In this document: piece by piece, positions 1-35,433 of the stretch | Position numbering within the stretch: position 1 is the stretch's first letter | Layout of the letters: every line of letters begins with the position of its first letter | From: Gnetum montanum | Lineage: Eukaryota > Streptophyta > Gnetopsida > Gnetales > Gnetaceae | Reading direction: 5' to 3' | Assembly: GCA_015680685.1 (NCBI GenBank) | Contig: MNCI01010159.1 | Coordinates: forward strand, 119,786-183,785 | Length of the DNA stretch: 64,000 nucleotides | The notes under the pieces: generated by a model | The model's database searches: none | Seen by the model: only the letters and a program-made list of their open reading frames with translations | Told to the model about the DNA's origin: nothing | Position numbers and translations under genes: made by a program

Positions 1-44
1 GAATATGCATTACAAATATATGTTGCAGTGCCAATTTAGTTTGA

Positions 45-300
45 TCTCTTCGTATTCCCTCATGTGCATGCACCACATACATGGGAGCTAAAGAATGAGT
101 GTAGGGGAGTTGAATCTCTACTCAATTAATGTCCCCTAACCCTTGAGCTTCCCATTCATCTCTTTGTATTCCTTCACATGCATGCACCACATGTAAAGGA
201 GCTAAAGAGTCACTACAAGGGATTCGAATCTCTATTCAATTGATGCCCCCTAACCCTTGGGCTCTCCATTCATCTCTTTGTATTCCCTCACGTGTAGGGC
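45..300. repeat. 114-bp tandem repeat, about 2.2 copies
   Basis: Units start at 45, 159 and 273 (the last is partial), each beginning TCTCTTYGTATTCC and containing GCATGCACCACAT, GGAGCTAAAGA and CCCCTAACCCTT. The two full units differ by scattered substitutions, so this is an old duplication. No coding potential is seen. Confidence 0.85.
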
Positions 301-480
301 CTGATGTGGGTAATAATGAATATTTATTATTATAAATGGTGGGCAATATTGAATATTTATTATTATTATAAATCATGAAGGTTACGATTATAGTAATAAT
401 GAATATTTATTATTATTATAAACAATGATGATTATGGTTACAATGACAATTATGATCATGGCAACGGTTAAGGTGATGAC
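301..480. repeat. AT-rich short-period repeat
   Basis: The phrase AATATTTATTATTATTATAAA recurs three times with slight changes, followed by imperfect ATGGTTAYGATGA-like units. This is low-complexity DNA between the 114-bp tandem repeat and the helicase remnant; no gene is seen. Confidence 0.6.
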
Positions 481-710
481 GGTTACAGTGATGCAATACT
501 TAAAAATATTGAACTTAAGCATCATGTTACAAGATTAAGAGGTGTAATATTGGAATTCATGCATTTTTAGAAACATGGATCTTACTGCTATTAGTCCCAA
601 TAGAGAAGGTGAAAACACTCTCTTCAAGATCAGCAACAACAACCATCTACTATAATAAGTAGTGCAACAACTATCTACTGCAACAAGTAATGCAATCTTT
701 GCTTATATGT

Positions 711-1158
711 GAAGGTGCAAGGGTAATGTTTACAGTTAACCTTTGGCCTGAAGCATGATTGGTGAATGGTGCACTTGGCATGATTCACAATATTATGTAT
801 CTTTAAGGTAAATAGCCACCTGCATTACCATTATACGTTATTGTTGATTTTGACTCCTACATTAGATGTGCCTTTGATAATGATAATCCCCATCATGTGC
901 CAATTGTACCTATGGTCTAAGGAGCATCTCGTCGGTCACCATTACGGTTGGCATGGGCTATGACTATTCATAAATCTTAAGGAATGACACTAGATAAGGC
1001 TACTATTAACGTTTGTTGCATTATCTAGAGTCAAGACCATTGATTCTTTAAAGATTCATCCTCCTTTTCATGTGCAAAGATACAGAAAGATTTCAGATGC
1101 TAAACATCTCCAAAGTAGAATTGCACAAGAAGTTCATTATGCTCAGTTGGAGAATTAG
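711..1158 (+). pseudogene. PIF1-like DNA helicase C-terminal remnant
   Basis: Conceptual translation gives the C-terminal half of a PIF1-type helicase: a GARVM..NLW block, then LVNGALG, a VDFDSY-like segment, PLRLAWAMTIHKS followed by a stop where the family has Q (HKSQG), and LDKA. After a one-base frame change near 1015 the frame continues with ALSRVKTIDSL and a terminal region ending near 1158. Several in-frame stops (near 763, 805, 814, 919 and 981) show it is dead. Family knowledge: PIF1 helicases occur both as host genes and as the helicase part of Helitrons. No Rep domain or Helitron terminus was seen, so the origin is undecided. The upstream Walker motifs are absent. Confidence 0.75.
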
Positions 1159-1400
1159 GCATATTGAGTTCACACTTATCATTGTATTTTTCCTTTTGCT
1201 CAATCCTATTATACAGCTTTGTAATGTTTGTTGCAATAATTGTGCAATGTATTCCTTCATCAACATATACGAAATATATAAAATTTTATTTTAACTAATT
1301 TATGTTTACCAGTATATATTATTTGGAATGCAAATAGTGATGATAGCTTAAAAAATAAAAAATAAAAATTAAATTCTACTCATAGGCCGCGAAACTGCTC

Positions 1401-1841
1401 CACTAGCTTAGATATATATATATGTATATATATGCCTAGATGATTTTTTAAAAAAATGATGTTAACGAAGCCCAACTACTGGACAAGGTAACAAGATAAC
1501 TAAAAACGGAATCACTCATCCCTCCTCTGTTTCTTTACCACTTACCTAATTTAGTTTTACCCTTTTGGTCAAGTTTGCTCTTTCTTTGTTTGTTCATGGT
1601 GTTTTTGAGCATTATTTATGCAAGAGATTTATTTGTCAAAAATGCCATGAACAAACAAAAAAAGAGCAAACTTGATCGAGAGGGTAAAACTAAATTGGGT
1701 AAGTGGTAGATAAATAGAGGAGGGATGAGTGATTCCATTTTTAGTTATCTTGTTACCTCGTCCAGTAGTCGGGCTTCGTTAACATCATTTTTTTAAAATC
1801 ATCTTGGCCAATTTATAGATATATATATATCTAAGCTAGTG
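1401..1841. repeat. Foldback (MITE-like) inverted repeat
   Basis: Two arms of about 200 bp are near-perfect reverse complements, with ends CACTAGCTTAGATATATA and TATATATCTAAGCTAGTG. The loop of roughly 40 bp lies near 1607-1645. The inside shows matching blocks such as GATGTTAACGAAGCCC against GGGCTTCGTTAACATC. No transposase and no clear target-site duplication are visible. It could be a non-autonomous DNA element (the CACTA-type tip is suggestive only) or a hairpin locus giving small RNAs. Confidence 0.8.
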
Positions 1842-2099
1842 TAAAGTAATGAGAGCACATCATCCTTTCCTCCAACATCTATAAATAAGAGGTCTTTTTC
1901 ATGAAAGAATTATGATTCTTCTTATATGAAATTAAAATTAACTCATGATTATTATATGTTGAGGAAAGGGGGAAGGACCAAGAGGAAATGGAAAATGGTG
2001 TGACATTAAGGTGATTTGTTGATTCTTTGAATTTTCTCTATGGGTCTTACAACTCCATGTGATTATATCATTACTCATGCTCTAATTTTTTATGAAAGC

Positions 2100-4489
2100 A
2101 TGTTCTCAAATAAATGTTGCCTTATCATGTTAGTAGAAAGACATGTTACCCATGCTTGAAGGTAGTACTCTAGTAAGGAAAGCACAATCACTAATTAATT
2201 AATTCATAAAAAGAAAATGATTCTTAGAGTACTACTAGCAAGACATGTTACCCATGTCTAAAGGTACTCCTCTAATGGAATTAGCATTGGCTATGGGGTT
2301 GGAAAGACATGTTACTCATGCCTAAAGGCATCCCTCTAACTAATGACCCACTTTCCTCAAACTTAATGTTTAAGTAATTAATTAATCAAAATTGCTTCCT
2401 TACTTTAGTTTGTTAAATAGTGATATATTCATATGGATGTGGTTGTTCTTATGGTGGTGAGCTCAAGATGATGCAATGCGATGTCACTAGAAAAGGTATG
2501 AATATGGTCTAAAAACTAGATAACATAATGAGGTGTTAGCCTAGTGGTAGGACACTTAATTTGAAAGTTATATAAAGTTCTAATTGGATTATATATCTTA
2601 GGGTGTACCTATGTTTCATTTATTTTAGATTCCAACACCTTCTAAAAGCTAAATAGATAGGTAAGATAATTATCTTAACCATAATTAATATAAGAATCTA
2701 TTATAAACATGGTAAGGTACCTCACATCCTAATCTTTGCAATTCCTTCTCATCCCATTATTCATCTCACAATTGTATGTGATTATGTGCCTAATGGTTTT
2801 GTATAGTATAGTACAAGATCCTAACCAAGGTGATTTTGGGTTGTTTGGAACAAAAACATGATTTACATTTAACTTCTATGGTTCTCACGAACATATATAG
2901 AAGTGGTTATGTAAGCGAATTATGCTAGGAGCTTGCTTTGAAGAGGATCCACTTGCATGAATTTTGTTAATGATGGCTTTAAACCAACCTCACATCTTCA
3001 AGGACATCATGGGCAACTTCTCTAAATTCATGCATGATTCTAGGACTAATTATCATTAATTTTGATTAATTTTTCATGATTTTAAATTGAAATGTCCTCC
3101 AAATTCAATATTTCTTCCCCATTTTGGAACCTTATGATTTTTAATATTCTAGGGAATTTATAATATCTTGTGAACCAAACCTTTGATTTCAATTGTTTGA
3201 AAACTTGTGAACTTCTAGAGTTGAGCTCATTCATTGTAGAGGCTAAGGATATGGTTTTTGATAATTTTTCCAATGGCTCATTTTCAAACACTGAGGTAAC
3301 TAATAGTAAAAATAAGCAAAATGACTTAAACAACTTAATGATTTTAGTTACTTTAGAGCTTAAATGCTAATTTTTTTCCAAATTTTGAGCTAACTAAGGA
3401 TCTAGAAAGGGTTAATTATTAAGAAAAAATTGCCAAAACTATCGATGATACTTTGGTGATTGTAGGTGATGTCTAAATGAAAGCCTAAGATTGAAGGTCT
3501 TTCACAAGGCAAGGAAAAGAGGTAAAGAGGAAGACATAACCATGGATAAGTAGCAAAGACAAGAATTAAAGCTTAAGTATCACTTGTTTACTGAATAGAA
3601 ACGCATGGGTCAATGAGGAGAAATTTCATTGTATCCTTCAAAAGTTGTACATAATAGAAGTATCAACATAACAACCAAGGTTGAAAAAACTACCATTGTT
3701 AGTGATAACATGAAGATTCATCATCACATGGACTTATACAATTTTGTAAACTTTGATGTCTGTCTAGTCTTTTTATCATTTTGTAATATAGTTAGTTTAA
3801 TAAAATTTTGTAATGTGAGACTCAAGTTTTATAATGATAGTCAATCTAGTCTTGGCGATCCCACAATTTTTGGAATGGAAATTTGTCCATTTTATATAAC
3901 TTGAGGAAAAAATTTTAATGAGTTGTGAGGGTATGATGAAGTGTCATTTACTAAAATGTATTAGTTGACTACGATGTCACATCTGCGTCAACACATGTTA
4001 GTTTGCTACTACATTGCATATGCCATGTCATAGTTGTGTTGATGCATATGTATCAACGTAGTCTTATGACACATATGCATTAACAAAGCTTGAGATGTGT
4101 TATACATTGACACAGTGTCCATATTTGACTATAAATATGTAAGCATTTGATGTGTATTCAACATCATTTTGGTAAGTAGTATAGCCAAACTCTTGTAGTT
4201 TTTTTTTTGTAATCTTAATAAATAGTCAATGAGTGCCTATAAAGTGAATTTGAGTCAATTGTACAATATCTTATTTGAGTAGCATTGTGCTTGGAGACAA
4301 TCCATGACCATTCATAAGATTGAGATTGATCCATATTCATTGTAGCCTAAACTAAATTGAATCCTAAACCTGCAATGAAAACTTAACAATCGGGATATCA
4401 CACAAGTCTCATCCATAGAATTCAACCAAATTGTGCATGAATGTGTGTAATTTGTATGATTGAGTGTAGGAGACTTTGGCTGCTCATTA
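2100..4489 (+). mobile_element. Athila-like Gypsy remnant: 3' internal region plus 3' LTR
   Basis: This stretch is the reverse complement, in the same order, of the Athila-family copy at 61365-64000. Shared landmarks include GACATGTTACCCATG, TTCTCATCCCATTATTCA (about 2748), a tract around 3360-3420, and the segment at 3727-3930. A polypurine-like GTGAGGGTA leads into an LTR at 3934-4489 that begins TGATGA and ends TGCTCATTA (other copies end TCATCA). The LTR is about 0.55 kb, shorter than the 0.8-0.95 kb of its relatives, so it has internal deletions. No env-like or pol frame survives. A SINE sits inside at 2527-2642. The left border is not precise. Confidence 0.7.
2527..2642 (+). mobile_element. 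tRNA-derived SINE copy (family S, tail type 1)
   Basis: It starts AATGAGGTGTTAGCCTAGTGG, which contains a good Pol III A box (TTAGCCTAGTGG); the B-box region is degenerate. It ends with GTGTACCTATGTTTCATTTATTTT then TTCCAACAC. The related Athila-family copy near 63650 lacks it, which gives an empty-site comparison, and AAAACTAGATA / AAAAGCTAAATA flank it as a likely target duplication. Confidence 0.75.
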
Positions 4490-4964
4490 CATACACATTT
4501 TCTAAGATTAGTTTATTGTTAGTGTACAAATATCGATATATGTTTTACATTTCTAGTGTACTTATGGTACTCAATACCCTAATATCAGGAAGAACTAAGT
4601 TTCACAGTGTGACTAAACTATTACTAGTTCTTTATTGATCTAAGTCAACATAGTTAATTTCCAATTTTCTTGGATCTTGTGATTATTTCATCATAAAATT
4701 TAACACTAAAAGCCTTAAAACTTTGTTTTGTTTACAATATTTACCTTTATGTCAACATGGGAATTCAATCCCATGAAGATTCCAATTGGGCAATCAATAT
4801 GCATATGCCTACATGATTAATCCAACAAATTTTAGTTCCTACTTTTGCATTTAATGCTCTTTATGCAAACTAAATGCATGTGAATCAAATTCTTTGTGGT
4901 TGTATAAATTTTAATGGTTTCAATAGGGATGGGTTAAAACATGAAAATTTTCATTTAATGGTAT

Positions 4965-5064
4965 TTTTCCATGAGATATATAGTGAAGCATTACCCACTA
5001 GAATCAAACCGATAACTTAAAGTTTTTAAATCAAAGTCTTATTGCTAAGCTAACACCTCACTAT
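4965..5064 (-). mobile_element. tRNA-derived SINE copy, minus strand
   Basis: On the minus strand it reads GTGAGGTGTTAGCTTAGCAAT (A box), then GGTTTGATTCTAGTGGG (B box) 50-odd bases later. The 3' tail is diverged and its end is not sharp. Confidence 0.65.
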
Positions 5065-6130
5065 TCCTGATACTTTGAATAAGAAAATTTTCTTACCTTC
5101 AAAATAACTTTTCTAAACAATCTATGATGCTATATTGGTACAAATGAAATGTGCCAAAAAGAATCTTAATTTTGCGACTTTGGATCATAGAAGTTTCAAG
5201 ATTTATTTTTGGATGTGGTTTTTTATTTTTGACCTTTAACACTCCTAACTTATAATGCAAGTAAAATTCAAAAGTTTGCTAAAGCTAAATTTTTTTTGAA
5301 AATTTATGTTAAAGAAATTAAACCTTAACATGTATGGAAATTTATTTATATGATTTTTTAAAGGAAAAGTCAAATTTGTCAATATCTATTGATAGTGTTA
5401 AAACTACATGTTAAAATAGCAAAAAATATTCGTGTGCGACATGATTGACATCAATTTTCAAGTAAGCACCGACTCATGTCACTATTTTGTGGCAATTGTC
5501 CTTTCAAGGCAACCCATGTTATCCTTCCCTTATAACTTCACCCCTTGGAATATATTTATCCCTACCTTTATAACTTCACCCCTAGAATATATTTATCCCT
5601 ACTAGCTATCTAGTCTAGTCTAGAAGAAGGTACTTCTCTCTTGGTTCCTAAATATGGTATTCTTCAGGGGCACCCTTCTCATGATTTGAAATTGGTTGGA
5701 TAATTACTAGATAATCATTTTCTATCATTGAAGAGGTTTTCATGGGTTCTCTCGATAAATTGTTAGTCTTATCAAAACAATTGGGGGGTTTTAAATGATC
5801 CTTTCTTGGTCATGCTGATTCAGTGGTACTTCTTTGCTTGGCCGTTGAGAGACCACTCCGAGTGCTAATGGACAAGGGAGGGGACTGATATTACATCAAT
5901 AGTGGGTGGGGAAATGGATAGAACATAGGGATAGGGCGAATTGATGCTTGTTGCACCAAAATAGAAGTCTGATTCAAACGCGTAGGTACAACATCACATT
6001 TAACAAGGCACAATAATTGTGAATTTGCAATGCTCACGGCAGCTTGAAAGAACCATACCCTGGACATTACGCATGCCAAGTGATTACACCTCCCGACTCC
6101 ACCCACCTCGTTTAGAGATGGGTATTTCTC
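5065..6130. other. Upstream flank of the TsaD gene, no gene recognised
   Basis: A 37-bp tandem duplication lies at 5528-5602 (TTATAACTTCACCCC...TATATTTATCCCTAC, twice). The rest has only short open frames with no recognisable family. The distal promoter of the TsaD gene probably lies in the last few hundred bases. Confidence 0.5.
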
Positions 6131-6136
6131 CTAAAA

Positions 6137-6145
6137 TATAAAATA
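6137..6145 (+). promoter_or_regulatory. Candidate TATA box of the TsaD gene
   Basis: TATAAAATA lies about 250 bp upstream of the start codon. It is the best AT-box in the proximal region, but no transcription start can be read from sequence, and housekeeping plant genes often lack a TATA box. Confidence 0.3.
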
Positions 6146-6388
6146 CAGTAAGTAACTACCTTACTTGCCCAATCTGAGATACAAAAATAATGACTAATTA
6201 TCCACTACTTATTACAACACTTTTCTACTGGCTACTTACTCCCTCTGGTATTGCGTGGGTAACTCACTTAGTTCTTTCTCCATTTCACCCTCATTCCAGT
6301 GGGCTATATTTTCACCTTGTACAACCCGCGGCAAAGTTGTTAATGCGAGCGGACCACCATTTTTGCGAGATTTGATTTGAACCATACC

Positions 6389-30654
<24,266 letters not shown>

Positions 30655-32149
30655 GCAAGACAGACCCTTGTTTGTTTACATTATCACGCTATCTATGCGT
30701 GAGTTTAATGGCATCTTGTTATCAGTTTCTGGTTCTTTTGTCCGTCAAATACTACATGTAAATTATAGGGGTATAGATCGAAGATGTGAATTAATTTAAT
30801 TTTTCCAGGCATGCTTCACAGCTTTTAGCCATTGTCTCTGAAACTCTTTTCTATAATTCTAACTTCCATGTTTCCTAAAAGTAAAGGTATACACAAATAT
30901 CTTTTTTAAACACTAACTTGCTCAAATTTTAACACCTTTAAAATATTATTTTATTAATCTTTGGAAAATGAAATAAAATTTAAGTAATATATGTAGAATT
31001 AAGAGATTGATACCGCTATATATCATGTACCATATCTTGTACATCCTTGTTAATAATACCAGGTTCTCAAAGCTGTTGCTCTTCAGCTACAACTTCAAGC
31101 AAAAAAGCACAACTACAACTTCAAGCAAAAAAGCACTTGGTGAAAGCTAAACAATTAATTTGTTTACTACAATATTAATTTCTTTCTTTTTGTTTTGGAG
31201 GTTTAAGTATTGGAAACTTTAAGCTTTTGTTGTTTTTTTTTCTTTATTTCTGCTTAATATATTCTTGTTTTTAGAGAGAGTTTTCTCCTTCTCTTTACAA
31301 GAAACCCTTAGAAACCCTTTAGTAAGAAAACCTGTGAGGGTATTTCTAAGTAAGTTTTTTAGGATTGGTTGTAAGGATAAAAACTTGAAAAGGCATCTCT
31401 AAAATTGTTTGGCTTTTTTAGACTCTATTTGATGATTTGAAGTACTTCAATTTTTTTTAATATTACCATTAGAAAATCCAAGACTTGGTACTTTATAACT
31501 TTCATCATGAAAACAACTTATTTAATTTGTTTATTAATTACAAGGTTATTCAAAAATGCAATATTAACCTATATAAGTTTAGTCTCAACACTGTGAAGTA
31601 TTTTACTCTATAATCTTTCACACAAAACGTCTAAAGATAAAAATAAGTTATTAAAGTATTTAATTGCAATTTTATTGACCTTTTTGTCTTCCATCATTTC
31701 TTTCCATGGATTCATTAATTTTGGAATATTATTTTGAGCACTATCATTTGGATGGTTAGTAAGGTGTTTGTTTCTCGAGTTAGAAGATGTGGGTTCAAGC
31801 TTGGGTGTAGCTTCTAGATGTTAGACCTTCATTCATCCATTGATTCTCTTGGGATCTTACTTGGCTAGATGAGCATTGAGGTTATGAGTGATGATTCTAT
31901 TATGAGTATGATCCTTGGATGCCACTGCGAAGAAAGTTTCATTTGATTAACAATCATTATTAGTTGTTCTACATCTAGTTACAATTGAACATCATGCTTG
32001 TCAATCTTATGATTGAAATCGTGTACATATTGATGAAACATCAAACATGGAACACATCACGATTTATGGATCCCATATAATTGTGAAGCTAGATTGATCT
32101 AATAAGCTACTTTACTCCTTTTTTTTTTTTTTTTGTAATTTTTGTTTTT
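30655..32149. other. 3' flank of the TsaD gene
   Basis: Contains AATAAA at 30972-30977, a candidate polyadenylation signal about 320 bp past the stop. At 31085-31136 a 26-bp unit (CTACAACTTCAAGCAAAAAA and flanks) is duplicated in tandem, preceded by an acceptor-like TACCAG at about 31057-31062. A tRNA-like stretch at 31753-31805 (GGTTAGTAAGG ... GGGTTCAAGCTTGGG) may be a second, unrelated SINE. The rest is AT-rich without a recognised gene. Confidence 0.4.
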
Positions 32150-32580
32150 CTATAGAATTTTAAAAGGACCAACATAACAAGGAGTCAATTTACACTTATA
32201 ACCAAATAATCTCTTCAAACCTTTAAAAGGAGAAATCTTTAGGAAAACATGATTATCAACTTTGGACTCTTAAGGGCCTTTTTTGACATTTACATATTTC
32301 ACAAATTTGACTTAGGTTGTCTAAAGTTTGTCAATGATACTTTTGATATGCTAGGTAGTTTGCTTTGCTAAATTTGTACTAACCTTGTCTATCCTGAAAA
32401 GCAATCCTAGCATAAAAGGGTCCTATAAGGTCTTATATAAAAACTTCATAAGAGGCAAACTTAAGATTGACTTGGTAGTCGCTGTTATAAGTGAACATAG
32501 CCAAAGACAATAACTTATTCTAACTTGCTATATAATCCAAGTTACAATCTCTCAACATATACATTAAGATCTAATTTATA
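32150..32580 (-). pseudogene. Gypsy integrase C-terminal remnant
   Basis: In shifted minus-strand frames one reads a YNSDYQVNLKFASYEV block (family FAYNNSYHSSIKMAPYEALYG), then a segment equivalent to DHVFLKVSP, and finally KLTPCYVGPFKIL (family KLSPRYIGPFEIL). Many stops. It lies just left of the Copia element, so it is probably the older host DNA into which the Copia element jumped. Confidence 0.65.
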
Positions 32581-32710
32581 CACTTTGTATGCCTAATATG
32601 TTTAAAGGTGATAAGTTAAACTCAAATTTAACTTAGTATTCTTAAGAACCTATCAAAGTCTAAATGTTGACTTGGCATCTCTATATAATCCAATCTTTAA
32701 TGAAACATCA

Positions 32711-33259
32711 TGTTAGAGTGTAATTCATATCTTAAGTAGTAACTTAAGTTGTAACGTCATTGTAAGGTTATTATATATGTGTGTGTGTATATATATATCT
32801 AAGAGTCATATCAAGTCAAGTGAAACAATGAGGTGTTAGCCTAGTGGTATGAGTCTTATCCTAGTAACCCTAGGTCATAGGTTTGATTCTACTAAGTAGC
32901 ATTGAGTTATAAACTTCTATAAATCCTGGAGTGTACCTATGTTTCAATTATTTTGGGTTCCAATATCCCTATATCAAGTTAAGTGAGTTGTGACTTTTTA
33001 GGTTAACTTAAAGTCTCACCAAGTGTCAGTTGTAAAATATATGTATAGAAGAGTAACGTTGTAACCTATTAGTTGTTATTCGAAACAACTACTACCACCA
33101 ATAGATCACGAAAGAAAAAGAACAAAATTTTGAAGATATAATTTTGCTACTTGCATATTCATTAGTTGTTACAGAGTTTTTAAGAATCCTTCTTAACTTG
33201 TTTTTAAGAATAACTTGTTTATTTCTCTTGCTACTATCCTTTAGTAGTAGACTTTAACA
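32711..33259 (+). mobile_element. Copia 5' LTR (contains a SINE)
   Basis: Begins TGTTAGAG and ends AACA just before a degenerate tRNA-iMet primer-binding site, TGGTAACAAAG, at 33260. It aligns with 57043-57320 over TGTAATTCAT, GTAAGGTTATTA, AAGAGTCATATCAAGTCAAG, and AACCTATTAG. Without the SINE it would be about 390 bp. Confidence 0.75.
32824..32971 (+). mobile_element. tRNA-derived SINE copy inside the Copia LTR (tail type 1)
   Basis: AATGAGGTGTTAGCCTAGTGG with an intact A box, GGTTTGATTCTACTAAG B box, and the tail GTGTACCTATGTTTCAATTATTTT. It is flanked by 15-bp target duplications: TATCAAGTCAAGTGA at 32809-32823 and TATCAAGTTAAGTGA at 32972-32986. The 3' LTR of the same Copia element lacks it, confirming the insertion and its orientation. 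Confidence 0.9.
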
Positions 33260-33380
33260 TGGTAACAAAGTAGACTTTAACATGGTAACAAAGTAGGAGA
33301 AACGTGGCAAAACAAATGGAACAAAGTAGACTTTAACATGGTAACAAAGTAGGAGAAACGTGGCAAAACAAATGGAAATA
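33247..33380 (+). repeat. Triplicated Copia primer-binding-site region
   Basis: The unit TAGACTTTAACATGGTAACA, with AAG following, is present three times, placing PBS-like TGGTAACAAAG at 33260, 33283 and 33339. The longer unit, through GGAGAAACGTGGCAAAACAA, is present twice. Confidence 0.8.
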
Positions 33381-35433
33381 AAGAGACTACAAAGTAAAAT
33401 GATCGTAGTGTGGAAGATCTTATTAACTCCATGCAAGGTATGTTCTTGGAGGAAGATCAAGATAAGAATTTACTACAATTCCTAGTAAATAAGACTATTG
33501 TATCCAATTTAAAAGAACTTATAATGAAGAATTATCAAATGTGGGCACAATGAATGAGTGACCCTATGAGCAAGTTACTTTGGCATATTGTATCAAATAC
33601 TAATTTCAAATTAGATGACGACTATAAAAGGGAGTTGAATGACATGACATTGATTATACTTTTCAAAAACATGTCTTAAGATGTTTCTAGTCTAGTCTAC
33701 GGTATCCAGACATTGGCTTGGCCAAAATATGGTAGTATTTATATCAAACATTTTGGGTGTTTGGACAAAGCAAAGAGGAACCATCTATTTATTAAGTTAT
33801 GAACAATGAAGATGCCATTAGATCAAAAGTTGAGTGATGTTGTAACAAAAATGAGATTAGTAATTTTGGAATTGGAATGCAAAAGATAAGATGCTTTAGA
33901 TGAATGAGATTAGTAATTTTGGAATTAGAATGCAAAAGATAAGATGTTTTAGACAATGATTTAGTAAGTTGTCTTCTTGAAGCTTTACTTGAAAAATATA
34001 AAGGATTTACACAAGCCTTGGATACTATGGTAGAAAGTTTGGACTTTGGTACTCTTATTATACGATTACAATTGTAGGAGATAGAGGGAACTAGATGAAA
34101 AGTCATAAAATATAGAATAAGTTATGTATACATCAAGGATCAACCAAGAAAAAAAATTGAAAACCTAGTAGTCAAAAGACTTAAAGATTTTAAAATTAGA
34201 AGGAAAAGAATAACTCAAGGTCATGCTTTATCTATGGAAAATATGGACATGAATTTATGGATTGTTGCTTCAATTTACAAAACTCGTGAACTTCAGCTAC
34301 ACAAAGAAAGATCATTAATAGAGAGATGGCTCAACAAGGTCAAAGAAATAACAATAACCACAATAGTAATCGCAAGGACAAGGAAAATTTCATGGAAGAT
34401 GACATTGTCTCAATTATTAAGGACATTGAGAAGTAAGACATGATTGTTAAGATGGAGCATCACACTTGCTATATGAACTCTTCGTGTTCATAGCATATAT
34501 CAGGTAATCGTATTTCATTTTAGAACTTATGTACGATGTTGGTGAAGCCACAACACCTATAGGAGTTATGTGCAAATATAGGGGAGTTGGTGATATCGGT
34601 ATGAAGATTGTAGATTAGTTAGTAGAAATTAAAAATGTGTAGTATACCTATCTATTGAAGTGGTGCAATTTATTATTAGTTACTAAACTTGTAAAAGTAG
34701 TCTACAAGATAGTTTTTGAAGAAGGTCAAGATAAGAAGGTGAACTACAAAACATTAGAGAACAAATCCCAAAAGAAACTAGGTGAGACCAAAGAAACAAA
34801 TGGAGTATTTATGTTGCATCTTGTACAAGAAGTGATTTGATTTACAACTCATTGACTTAAAGAAAACAAATTATGACATGCAAGGTTGAGACATATGAAC
34901 AAAGATTATATGTAGAATATTTTGTAATCCTCTTATAAAATGCTATAGTTAAATTTAAGTTCCCAAATGGTTTGTAAATCATTTGCCCCTGACAAACAAA
35001 CTTGGTAAAAGTTTCCTTTGGAGATAAAAATCACTACTAGATCAAAGTTGGAGATCATACACTAAGATGTAGTATCTTATGGAAATACATCGACTATAGG
35101 AGGAGCCAAATACTTTGTAACCTATTATGATGATTTCTCAAGGAAGGTTTAGTGTATCTCATTAAATCTAAGACAAATGTATTCCATATCTTTAAGGAGT
35201 TTAAAGCCTTGGTGGAAAAGCAAACAAGACTCGCTATTATGAAGTTACAAATGGATAATGGCACTAGATACTTAAGCAAATAATTCCAAACTTGTCTTAG
35301 GAAAGAAGGAATTTTTCATTAGAAAATGATATCGTATAGTCCAAAATAGAATGGTGTAGTAGAAAGAAAGAACATAACGATTTGTGAGATGGTGTGGTGT
35401 ATGTTTGCTTAGTCAAAACTTGACAATGGTTTT

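Noticed and set aside
6190-6375. Short open frame just before TsaD
   Set aside because: No family similarity; lies in the likely 5' leader or promoter.
6377-6379. TTG as an upstream start for TsaD
   Set aside because: ATG at 6389 in the same frame is the ordinary eukaryotic start; nothing favours TTG.
31753-31805. tRNA-like A and B boxes
   Set aside because: No cloverleaf could be folded with confidence; noted only as a possible SINE.
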